Shown: one piece after another, positions 1 through 11,200 of the stretch
Layout of the letters: each line of letters starts with the position of its first letter
Position numbering within the stretch: the stretch's first letter is position 1
From: Smittium mucronatum
Lineage: Eukaryota > Kickxellomycota > Harpellomycetes > Harpellales > Legeriomycetaceae
Assembly (NCBI GenBank): GCA_001953115.1
Contig: LSSL01000329.1
Coordinates: 1 to 35,366, forward strand
DNA length: 35,366 nt
Reading direction: 5' to 3'
Translations under genes and position numbers: made by a program
The notes under the pieces: model-generated
Told to the model about the DNA's origin: nothing
Seen by the model: the letters and a program-made list of their open reading frames with translations, nothing else
Database searches by the model: none

Positions 1-617
1 TTTTTAAAAAAATTATCTGAAAAGCGTGAATATATTATTTTAGTTATCTTAAAATATTAAATTCGAACCTGTAAACTATATATAATAAACCCTCAAGTTA
101 TTGGTCTGATTTATGAAACATCTAATCATCTACAAATGAAAAGGATTTTCACAAATTTTGAAAAGCTACATCAATTATCAAAGCGGAGCCTATAAAAGGT
201 AGATTTTTTTAATCCTCTTTAGACAGTATATAATCGATGTTCATCTATTTTTATATTATATATGACCTTATATAACAACAAAAGTATATGATTACACCTT
301 TTTTTTGATAATTAAGGGTCCAGAGTCATCTATTCTGTATAGAAGCTGATTTAGCTTTGGATTTAATATGGAAAAAAAAAATTTCAAATAAGCTTAAATC
401 TCTGACGGGTAAAATTTTGGAAAAAGGAAAGATTTTGAGGTTTTTTTAAAAAAGTAATTGAGTCTAATTTATTCGTTTCAAACCCGTCTACTTAAGCTAA
501 AACCATTATTGGAATTTAAACTACTTAAATTTTTAAAATTAATGTACAAGGGATATGATTTAAAAATTAATATTAAGATATCATTAAATAACTTTTTGAA
601 ACATCTCGATTAATTTT
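1..617 (+). repeat. Left arm of perfect inverted repeat 1
   Basis: This arm is the reverse complement of 3426-4042. Base 1 pairs with 4042 and base 617 with 3426, and pairing fails at 618. Homopolymer lengths also agree, for example an 8-T run at about 299-306 and a 10-A run at about 372-381 against matching runs in the other arm. The GC-rich word aaacccgtcta lies at 480-490. The arm may extend to the left of the window. Confidence 0.95.
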
Positions 618-621
618 TATA

Positions 622-3421
622 CGAATAAAATGGAAATTTTTATATTAATAAACCTTTTAGTTAAGAGAAATATACATATGTAATATTTATAAAATCTTGA
701 ATAGTTCAAAAAGAAATTTTTATAATAAAATTATTAAAATTATCTAATTTACTGACTATAATTTTTATTTTATAAAAGTTTTTATTTTCAATTTACTAAA
801 AAATAGATCCACACTGCTATCTTTTGGAGCTGAGTTGATAGAAAAAATTAATAAGAAATTTCAAGTTCTATTATTGAGGTTTATCCTAAGTTTAAACCCA
901 AATATGTCAAAAATGTGTTTTTGAAGAAATTAAAAACCAAAATTTGTTATCAAATTTCAAATAGAAGCCTTTTATTATTAAAGAATAAAAAAATAAGAGA
1001 TTAGGTTAAAAAAATCAAAATGTTAAAGAAATTAGAAATTTACTTCAAAAATATTCACAAAAAACTCACAGAAACTAAGTATTCCTTTTTAAAAAGATAA
1101 AAGAATTATATACTTCTTTTTTCATATCAATCAATGATGAAACATAAAAGAATTCAACAACTTTTAGCTATAACTATGCGAACCATTTAAAATCAAACTA
1201 CTTTAGAGTAAAAATAATATCTATATTTCTGGATATAGTAATATATTACTAATATATTTTGAAAAATAATGGATTGATAATATTTCGTAGATTAATAACT
1301 ATTAAAAATCATAGTTATAATATTTTTTGTACAAAATTTTTGGCTTTTTCATTTGTGTAGAGATATTTATCAAAGTTTCTTTCTAAAAAGAGTTTTTTTA
1401 TAAATTGGTACAAAATGAGGATTTATTTTATTTCTATCTTCAATTATTTTATTTTTTAAATTCACCGCACTACAAGTTTGAAAAATTACTATAAGCAATA
1501 TAAGATAGGATTTTATTATAGTTAAGTTTTTTAATTTTAAAATAAATAAATTATTAAAAGCATACACAAAGATACTGATTGATCTTTAAAGTTATCCTGA
1601 ACCAGCTTGGTTATAGCGAAAGCTGTAAATACAAAATGCTGCAACAAATTTCAATTAAATATAAAAAAAAATAGCACTTTTGTATCAAATAATTATTGTA
1701 TAGCCCTATTACAGCCCAATCAAATCAGATTTTGCAGTTATTTTTTTTAGAATTTTTTATTAGCTATTCCTTTGTGTCAAAAAATCAATAGAATTTCTGG
1801 TAATAAAAAGGCTTTTTATACTAAGAAAAATAATAAAAGGATATTGATTATACAATTTTTACGTTATCACACCCAATTATGAATTTTAATGAAAGAAAAA
1901 TTTTGATGAATATTTGAAATAATATTAAAATTTTTAACTAGGTGTACATTTTAAGCATATTATATATAATTTCACATATTTTTTTGAAAATTGTTACTAT
2001 AAACTAAATTGAAATAAATAAAATAAATCTTTCTTTTTTTTTTATGATTAGCCGAATTACTTTCTTTCAGAAACGAATATATTAAACAACTCTGAAAAGA
2101 GACATATAAATCGTTCGAATTGTTGTTTTTTGGCGACATAGTGTAAAAATATTATCTATTGGTGGCGGTATAATGGTCATTAAGAATGATTATCAAAATA
2201 AAATTCCCTTTTATAAACATTATAGAAGTTTTATGCATTTAATAAAAATATTTTACTAAAAATTCGAGGTAATTCAGAAAAAAAAACTCTATTTTGAAAA
2301 AAAAAAATTGTAGTAGAATTTTACTTTTTAAAAAAAATGAAGCAATTAAATTTAATTGATGTGAGAGTATGTGATTATTTACAAAAATTGAAATATAAAA
2401 AGTAAATCTCTTCTTATTTCTGAATATCATGAAATGAAATTAATTTCTCGAATACATTCCATCAAATAAATAATATGTTTAAATAAAAGCCCAAATTTTA
2501 TTTTAATTTTTAATTAATGAAACATTATAAAAAGAAAAAAAAATTTGTGAAATTTTAAAAATTTACAGATAGGCCAGTAAAAAATATATTGAAAAGGAAA
2601 AAAAGTCTTATAATAAAATATAATATCAGAAGTGATCTTAGATCGGAACAGTTCAATTGAAAAATTTTTAGTGTATAAAGTCGAGGATACTCAAGAGTTT
2701 TTGATTTTTTTTTTCTGAGAAAATTTCCTGTAAATTTGAATCAGTATGTGATTTTATAAGTCATCACTGTTAAAAAGTATTTTCTTTTTTAAAAACTTTC
2801 AAGAGTTACATTTTAAAAAATCCATATCGAGGATCCTCTCTTGTTTTCATACTAATCGGGTTATAGAAATTTGAAAATAAGCAATTTTTTTTGTTGAAAT
2901 TACCTCCTCCTTTATGAATTTAAAAAAACTGATATTTGAGCATTTCTGAAACAAAAAAAACATTAAAAATATTCAAAATCATCTTGCAGTAATTTAAGAG
3001 AATTAGGAAACAACAGAGGAACTTTTTATAAAAACTCACAAATATATTCAGTTAATTATAATATTTTTTTCAGATATTGCTTCTTGATAAAATAATAATT
3101 AAAGATTTTCAGCAGAAATAAATAACTTTTATAAAATTTATTTTTAATTTAGAAAATTGCTAAAAATTATAAAAGATAAGAAGAATTTAAATACTGCCTA
3201 TCTTACTCATAAAAAAAAAAATTCTATTAAAGACAATCTAATTTAGTTATCTTAAAAAACCTTTAAGTTAATTCTTTAAAATTGTTCAAGATTCAAAATT
3301 TATTTTAATAAGCATAATTTTTCATTATTGGTATATGATGATCATAAATATTTGGTTTTACGGGATAAATTGTATATACGTTGAATAAATCATGCAAAGT
3401 TATATAAATTAAGCTGATGTG
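622..3421. other. Spacer of inverted-repeat element 1, no gene seen
   Basis: This is about 2.8 kb of AT-rich sequence between the arms, with no open frame above about 65 codons. The short frames at 1370-1567 and 2239-2430 on the minus strand are low-complexity, rich in Lys, Asn, Phe and Ile, and look like chance. A slightly GC-richer patch lies at about 2095-2195, and a short palindrome (gaggatcctc) is at about 2829-2838. I see no transposase signature. Confidence 0.5.
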
Positions 3422-3425
3422 CTAT

Positions 3426-4042
3426 AAAATTAATCGAGATGTTTCAAAAAGTTATTTAATGATATCTTAATATTAATTTTTAAATCATATCCCTTGTACA
3501 TTAATTTTAAAAATTTAAGTAGTTTAAATTCCAATAATGGTTTTAGCTTAAGTAGACGGGTTTGAAACGAATAAATTAGACTCAATTACTTTTTTAAAAA
3601 AACCTCAAAATCTTTCCTTTTTCCAAAATTTTACCCGTCAGAGATTTAAGCTTATTTGAAATTTTTTTTTTCCATATTAAATCCAAAGCTAAATCAGCTT
3701 CTATACAGAATAGATGACTCTGGACCCTTAATTATCAAAAAAAAGGTGTAATCATATACTTTTGTTGTTATATAAGGTCATATATAATATAAAAATAGAT
3801 GAACATCGATTATATACTGTCTAAAGAGGATTAAAAAAATCTACCTTTTATAGGCTCCGCTTTGATAATTGATGTAGCTTTTCAAAATTTGTGAAAATCC
3901 TTTTCATTTGTAGATGATTAGATGTTTCATAAATCAGACCAATAACTTGAGGGTTTATTATATATAGTTTACAGGTTCGAATTTAATATTTTAAGATAAC
4001 TAAAATAATATATTCACGCTTTTCAGATAATTTTTTTAAAAA
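3426..4042 (-). repeat. Right arm of perfect inverted repeat 1
   Basis: This arm is the reverse complement of 1-617 with no mismatch found. The mirrored copy of the shared GC-rich word is at 3553-3563. A piece at about 3973-3981 reads ggttcgaat, which resembles a tRNA T-arm, but no tRNA can be folded around it. Confidence 0.95.
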
Positions 4043-6124
4043 CATATATGAATTTTAGGTTTTTTTCTATTATGGTGAGTTGAAAATGATGCTAGAAGTC
4101 ACAAAAAAAATTAAACCATTTGAAATTAAAATTAATTTAATTAGAAAAAATTTAAAAAAGTCATTTATTTTACCAAAAATAAATAAAGCGAGGCAAATTC
4201 TATCGATTAAAATCAAAAATCAAAAGGATTAAATTGTTTATTTTTTATAAGTTCTTCTAAAGAAATTTCATTTTCAGCTGTATTCGTATTTTCATATTTT
4301 CATATTTTGTTATTTTTTTCATATTTTTACCAAATTATAAATCAATTTAATCATTTTTTTCCTTAAGATTTTTATTATATTAATAAAAATATTATTTCTA
4401 TTACAATTTTATCTATATTAAAAACTTTTTGTCTAAAAAAAAAAATACTAAGAAACAATAATTCAACAAAGATTTTTTACTGTTAAAAATCCAAACTTTT
4501 TCATATAATTTATATATTATTAATTATTATTATTATCAATATAAATATGAGGATTAAAATCTTTTTATTTCTGCTTTTATTCACAAAACTTTAATATTAC
4601 AAAATTATATTGTATTGTATATTATTATGTTGAGATTATTACAAAACTATTATTTAATTTATACAATTATGAATAAATAATCACAATTGAATCAGTATCT
4701 GTCTTGAGCAATAAAAAATTTATAAATATCTTTAGAATTTTTTTAATGATATAAAAAAAATTTACTGTTTTTTTAAATTAGGAAATAAGATCATTTTACA
4801 ATTGTCTTTTTTCAGAATGATAATGATATATTTCCTTATTTTACCAATTTTTAGTTTAGAAAAAGAGTTTTTTATTATTATAATATCAAAAAATTTATGT
4901 GAATTTTTTTTTTTTTTTCATTTTTTATATTATAATTTAAAATATCTGTCTTTCAATAATATTTTTTGACAAGAAAATTTTTTGAAAAATTCTTCAAAAA
5001 TATATCTGAAGCAATAGAATTCTCATGTAACTAAAGAAATTAATTTAAAATTCAATATTTTTTGGTTCTTCACTTAAAAAATATTCCATCCAGCCCCCAT
5101 TCCACACTTACCCCCCTGATACCTTAAATATCAATTTATTAAAGACTTCTTCAATTAATAAGTTTGGCTATCTAGTCACAAAATATCAAATCATTGGTTT
5201 AATACTATAAAAATAAAAATTATAGTTTAAGACATATCTCAAGATAAAAAGCAATTTCGATACCTTAGAATTTACTTTCAGTAAAATCGGATTAACTTAT
5301 TTCCAATTTTTTTTAATAAATTTATATTAATTTCTTTATTATTTAATAAAATAATTTGAATAATATTCTTTTTATTATCATAATTTATCAAGTTTAATAA
5401 AATTCCCATCGAATTAAATTTATTCATTTTGGAATTATGTAAAAATGATTAATTTCAATTTCAATTATTAAATCAAATATATATGAAAATTCAAATCAAA
5501 AAAAAAAAATTCTCAATATAGTAATATAAAAAAAAATTACATTTTCAAATAATCTAAAAAATTAATAATGTTTTTCTTTTTCCTTATAAAATTAAAATTT
5601 ATATTATAAAAAATATTTACATATCATATTATATTGATAAAAAAATTTAGTTATAATTTATCTTATAGCCCTTTTGGATTTTTATGTGCGTTAAACACAG
5701 TATTTAAATTAAATTTATACAATATTAATGTTTAACTCAAATAAATAAAAATTATTTATAATAATACAGTTAAGAAATGTTTTTTTTTCTAAAAAAAGTT
5801 TATGTGTTGATTGAGTCAAGTCATTTGTAAAATGCACATAAGTGATTCCGCTATAAATTATTTCAAATTTTTTTTGTTTTAACTTGAGATAAAAATCCAA
5901 AAATTTGATCAATTACTTTATTACAAAATATTTTAAAAGTTTCATATATTATCTTTTATTTCCGGAATGATTTTTTTCCTAAAACAAATAAAATTTCCGT
6001 TTTATATTTAAAAATGGACCTAAAAAAATTTCTTATGTGAAATTGAAGATATTAATTCAATCAGAAAGCTTTTTAAAAATAATTCAAAAAATAATGAAGG
6101 AATTTTCAATTAATAAAATTTTGA
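4043..6124. other. Gene-free AT-rich stretch between the two elements
   Basis: I see no gene, RNA or large repeat here. The sequence is A/T homopolymer-rich. The only compositional exception is a C-rich patch at about 5090-5125. The 65-codon minus-strand frame at 5715-5912 shows no domain and is of chance length for this composition. Confidence 0.5.
5090..5125. other. C-rich patch
   Basis: Several C runs of four to six bases sit in otherwise AT-rich DNA. Just after the patch the sequence cttaaatatcaa occurs, and the same 12 bases follow the C-rich patch at about 11585-11613. The two patches may be old copies of one dispersed repeat. Confidence 0.35.
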
Positions 6125-6496
6125 GTTTTTAGCAAAAATAGATAGGTTTTTGAAAATAATTGCAATAACAGACAGTTTTTAAAATAGTTGCAAAACTAGA
6201 CGGGTTTTTAATTTGTTTTTAATTTTTAGCATATGGATTCATTGATTAAATTTACAATTGATTTATGATATTTTTTAGCAAATAGATTCAATAAATTTGC
6301 TATATATGCATTTAATTGGCTATTATCATCGAAATTGGAGAAATATCATAATGGGCCCAGTTTTAATTAATATTTAGCTCAGCTTATGAAAATTGACATC
6401 TCTGTATGATATATAGATAGAAAACAGTGATTTGGGATTCTTTTTTCTTTTAAAGATACTTGATTAGATTAAGTTAAACAAGAATATCTTCAAAAA
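6125..6496 (+). repeat. Left arm of inverted repeat 2
   Basis: This arm is complementary to 7872-8244 (positions sum to 14369 at the outer end and 14368 at the inner end). It holds the subterminal tandem units at 6132-6217 and the shared word tagacgggttt at 6197-6207. Confidence 0.92.
6132..6217 (+). repeat. Three subterminal tandem units, 28-30 bp each
   Basis: The units start at 6132, 6162 and 6190. Each begins gcaa, has an AGA(C/T) core near positions 9-13, then a run of T. The mirrored copies lie at about 8152-8237. Arrays of short repeats near the ends of long inverted repeats are common transposase-binding sites. That role is inferred here. Confidence 0.7.
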
Positions 6497-7871
6497 AACG
6501 TTCGAAATACTCGAAATACACTTAAAAAAACAAAAAGCTATCGGATTTATTGAATAATATATATTTAAAAGCAACCATTATTATAGATTTTTGATTGATA
6601 AAAAAATAGTGAAATACTGACCAAAATAAAATAATGAATACAAAATTAACTTGGAATCACTTTCTAAGCGATTAATGTACCAAATTAGCTTCAATATATT
6701 AAAAAATTTAAACAGTTGACAAATTTTTACGGTATTATTTAAATCCACGAATTCAAATTCTTTTTTGTAATTAATGCGGGTATAACAGGATATTACTTAT
6801 TGGAAACTATATACGTATTTTTCTAAAAAAAGCAATAGTAAAATGTGATATTTATCTATTTAATAAAAGAACACTCTTCTTTGAACTTTTTTCATTATAT
6901 ATATTCCCAAATTTTTGAAGATTTCCCCTTGAAATAGAAATAAGTGTTTATCATTAAAGCCTTCATTAAAAAACAATCGCAATTTAATGAAATACTACCG
7001 CAACATTTTAAGTTTTGAGTTTATGGAGAACGTTTAGACTGCTATTCTTTATCATCTAATTATCTTTCAAAAAACCTTCAAAGACTTATTTTTTTTAAAG
7101 CAAATCAATCTTATGCGAATTTGTAAGATAATAAAAACAATTTTGAATAATATAAAAAATGTAAACCATTAACATTTCAAATTAAAATTCAAGTTATAAT
7201 TTATAGGCATTATTACTAATTGTGGTAAAATTCAACCATAATATTAAGTTTAGGTAATATGATTTAGTTTACCAAATTATAAACTGGGAATCTATTTATA
7301 TATACAAGACGTGTATTATAATAAAAAAAGATATCGTAAATATACCAGGAAGGGTACTGGGTCTCTATAATTAGTATTTTTAAGTCTTAAGAGTACATTT
7401 TTTTAGCAAATCCACCGCTTAAGAATATAGGAGACGGTATAATATTAAAATAAATTCTTAGTAATATATTTATGTTAATATATCTAGAATTAATATTTAC
7501 CACTTGATATTGTGATAAACCTCCAATATTGTTTAAATGATTATCCATACTGTCGCATTAATAGGTTTGTTACAAAAACAAACCCTTCAAAAATAAATCA
7601 TAAATTTTTTTTAAAAACTAAATTGATTGGAGCATTTATAATCAAATTATATACATATAAAAAAATAAATTAGGTGTATTTAACAACTTTACATAATGGC
7701 AGTGAAAGAATTCTTTTTTTTATAGCTGGTTCTATAAAAGAATTGAAGTCAAAACTTTTATAATTTGTCTTTGTTAAAAAATTAAGGCTCAAATTGTATA
7801 CTTAAATATTGAGAATGGAAATCCCAAAATTATTTAACTCATTGATGAATTTCATATCCTAAACCGAAAAT
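6497..7871. other. Spacer of inverted-repeat element 2
   Basis: This is about 1.4 kb with no intact gene under the standard code. A 36-codon open stretch lies on the plus strand at about 7020-7130. On the minus strand a frame from about 7557 down to 7202 has one stretch of 57 open codons, a TAA, then about 40 more open codons. These could be remains of the element's own gene. Confidence 0.4.
7192..7641 (-). pseudogene. Possible decayed reading frame inside element 2
   Basis: One minus-strand frame has no TGA for about 150 codons but is interrupted by several TAA and TAG codons. Its best part runs from about 7557 to 7270, with stretches such as MDNHLNNIGGLSQYQ and IPSPIFLSGGFAKKMYS separated by a single TAA. 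The fit inside an inverted-repeat element makes a former transposase or accessory gene plausible. I recognise no family, catalytic triad or zinc finger. Chance cannot be excluded, since a frame with this few stops is expected about once in a window of this size and composition. It would be a full open frame only if TAA and TAG were read as sense codons. Confidence 0.15.
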
Positions 7872-8244
7872 ATTTTTGAAGATATTCTTGTTTAACTTAA
7901 TCTAATCAAGTATCTTTAAAGGAAAAAAGAATCCCAAATCACTGTTTTCTATCTATATGCCATACAGAGATGTCAATTTTCATAAGCTGAGCTAAATATT
8001 AATTAAAACTGGGCCCATTATGATATTTCTCCAATTTCGATGATAATAGCCAATTAAATGCATATATAGCAAATTTATTGAATCTATTTGCTAAAAAATA
8101 TCATAAATCAATTGTAAATTTAATCAATGAATCCATATGCTAAAAATTAAAAACAAATTAAAAACCCGTCTAGTTTTGCAACTATTTAAAAAACTGTCTA
8201 TTATTGCAATTATTTTCAAAAACCTATCTATTTTTGCTAAAAAC
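7872..8244 (-). repeat. Right arm of inverted repeat 2
   Basis: This arm is complementary to 6125-6496 with a few substitutions and one indel. It ends outward at a c that pairs with g6125. The shared word aaacccgtcta is at 8162-8172. Confidence 0.92.
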
Positions 8245-11200
8245 CCTAATTTTTTTTAAAAAAATAATTTATAGAAATCACGCATAAAATATTGAAAAAT
8301 CTGTTTATTTGTTTACTTTTATTCCTAAGAAAATTCCCAAAAATTTTTTTAAACTTATAATCAATCGAAGTGAGAATTTTTAGAAACATAATTGCCAATA
8401 TTTAGTATTTACAAGGTATTGAATATTAAAATATGTGGTATAAAGCACTATCGACTTTTTCACAAATTCAATTTTTTTAAATTGATTGAAAAGCGATCTT
8501 ACATTATTAGGTTTTTGTGATGTTCATTTTAAAATAATTCAATGATTATAAATTCCTAAAGTTTTAATTTTTGATTAGTTTAAAAGCAAATGCATAAAAA
8601 ATTATTTTTTTTACACAAAATCTGGATTCGTGCTCAAAATTTCTTTTATGATAAAATTTCATATTTTATATAATTAACTATGCACAATATAGGCTCAATT
8701 TTTATTATAAATTTTGTTTAAGTTAATATTATGGGATATAATTACTATAGCCAGTTTTTAGTTTATAAAAAAATAGGATTACTCGGCGCTCAATTTTATT
8801 GAGGATTCTTACATACAGTTTTTATCAATATATTCATAATAACCAATAAAAAAAAAACTACTTAAATCAGATTAATATTTAAAAATAATCTAAATCCATT
8901 ATAAATTATTTATTAGCTACAATGGGTTCCAAATAACCCATATATACTCAATAATTAAAAAATCGATAAAAATTCATACCAAAGTATATGAAATATTAAA
9001 ATTACCAATGCATTAAGTTTGAATAATTGTTCACCGTTAATAAAATTGAATTAAATATAACTGTAAAATAAAATGATGTATTATGTTTTAAGTATGAATA
9101 CCGGATATTTAAGATAATTTATTGGCCAAAAAGAAGCTTTTTTCGATGATCCCAAATTTAAGTTTAAGCAACTTTAACTTTATTGAACATACTAAAGCTA
9201 AATTAAGTGATAAAAAAACGTTTAAAGTAAAATAATAATTTTTAGTGATAAATCAATATTCATGAAAACTTATATTTATTCAAAATCAAACTAGCACTTT
9301 TAGGATATAAAATTTAAATTGAGGTGTGAAATAAAACAATAATGAAAAATCTCGCCATTTGAAAGATTGAGGATAAAAAAATACTCGTCTTTTAAATGCT
9401 TTAATTTTAAAAAATTACTCTCAACTTAGAATCAATATCTTTAATAATTAATTTATCAATAATGCTAGGTGTAAAAATTTAGCTATAAAATTGTTCATTT
9501 ATTAATTAATTTGAATTAGATTCATATAGGAAATATTTATTTAATTATGTATAAATATTTAAACAAAGAATAGTTCAAAATTAAAAGAATTTGCAATTTT
9601 TTTTTAGGAAATTTCTATACTATTTTAATGTTAAATGATACACTGAAGAGAAAATATTAAAAAAATTATATTAAATACAAATAAAATAACCAAAAAAAAT
9701 TATAAAATATTGAATAATAAATTTAGCCGATAATTTCCAGCTACAAGCATTGCCAAGGACAGAAGAGAAAGTTTTTGAAATTTTTTCAACAAATTTAAAT
9801 ACATTATCATAAAATTATGATTAATTTATATAAACTAAAAAGATATTCAAGCTTAAAAATCCTCCTATAGAACGTTTAATCAGAAAAAAATTAATTTAAG
9901 ACATCTTTGAGGGACTTAATATAACGAAAACATTCCATTTGAGAACTTCGAAAATTATTCCAGAAATATATGATGCTATTCCCAATATTAAGATATTTGA
10001 ATTTATATAAGTATTTTTTTAGAGAAAATTAGTGGAATTAAAATTTATTAATCATCAGTTTTTAATGAATATTTATGAGTGATGATAATTTAAACCAGGA
10101 TATCTGTATTCAAAATTTGAGCAGATATTAGATATAAATTCTGAAAATATTTATAAAAAATGGTGTTTTTTTATCTTCCAAGTGATAAATAACTTTTTTG
10201 AATGTATCTTGATATCAAATATATGTTTTTTTAAACGAATTTTAAAAAGCATTGGTCAGGATGATATTTTTATGTTAAAAAAAAGTCATCTTTTATAATC
10301 GTATTAGATGTCAAATTACATATTACCGCCTATCTGGAAATATTTTTATGTAAATATAGAAAGTATAAAAAAAATTAACGAAACAATTTTTTTGATAAGA
10401 GGATGGGGGATATAATCAGCTCTAGTTATAAGTAATTTTTTAAAAAAAATAAGGGGTTTGAAAATTTCATGGTTTTTGTGAGTCCATGAATATAGTTTTT
10501 TAACTAATTTTTGCATTTACAGTTGAGAGAGATTAAAATAGATTAAGAAGGAAGATAATAAGCAAAAGAAAAAAAGTACTTTGGGGATAAAAATTTTTTC
10601 TGTTTTTTTTTTGAATTAAGTTATTAGAATTTAAAAATAAGAAAAATTATTATTAAAACTTCTAAAAAATAAGTAGAAACTTTATTTATACATACCAAAA
10701 ACTAAAGCGTAATTATATATTTCTAAAAAGTTTTTTATTTTTCTAATAATATAAATGTGTAAACTAAATTGATAAAAAGCGAATCTGAAAAAAGTTTTAC
10801 ACTATGAATTAATAAATATTAATCTGTTTCATTCTTTCACAAATTTCTACTATGAAAAATGTATTCTGAGATAATTTATAACAATAATTTTAATTTTTTA
10901 AAGAGTCATACTCTGATCTTTCGTATGCTTTAATTTATAATAAACTGTTCTTAATTATAAAATAGATAGAATAATAATTTTTGATATTTCAGTGACACAT
11001 GTAAACATGAAAAGAGTTTTTTTTCTGCTTGGAGAATTCATTAACATAAAAAAAACCTAATTATGCGAATTTTTTCTTAAAATGTGATTATATTTAAACT
11101 AGACCGACTATTGTATTTTTTATATAATTTAATTTTTAAATAATTTCTGTTTATTAATTTATTTTTTGTAATTTAAAAAATAAATGATAAAAAGAATGTT

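Larger units (their letters stand above)
1..4042. mobile_element. Putative transposon-like element with long inverted repeats
   Basis: Two arms of 617 bp in opposite orientation enclose about 2.8 kb. Paired positions sum to 4043 throughout, so there is no net insertion or deletion between the arms. Every segment I compared was identical. This layout fits a DNA transposon with long terminal inverted repeats, a fold-back element or an arrested palindrome. No transposase frame is visible in the spacer, so if it is a transposon it is non-autonomous or its gene is decayed. The left arm starts at base 1 of the window, so the true left end and any target-site duplication cannot be seen. The identity of the arms implies recent origin or gene conversion. 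Confidence 0.6.
6125..8244. mobile_element. Putative inverted-repeat element 2 with subterminal repeats
   Basis: Arms of about 372 bp (6125-6496 and 7872-8244) face each other across about 1.4 kb. They differ at a few sites: for example the arm-1 bases in gtatgatatatag correspond to gtatggcatatag in the other arm, and one indel is needed at the inner end. The outer ends carry three tandem units of 28-30 bp, mirrored in both arms, which resembles subterminal transposase-binding repeats. No intact transposase is present. A decayed frame may survive on the minus strand at about 7192-7641. A target-site duplication is not clear. The arms are more diverged than those of element 1, so this copy is probably older. 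Confidence 0.65.

Noticed and set aside
3965..3990. tRNA-like T-arm (ggttcgaat) in the right arm of repeat 1
   Set aside because: No acceptor stem, D-arm or anticodon arm can be placed around it.
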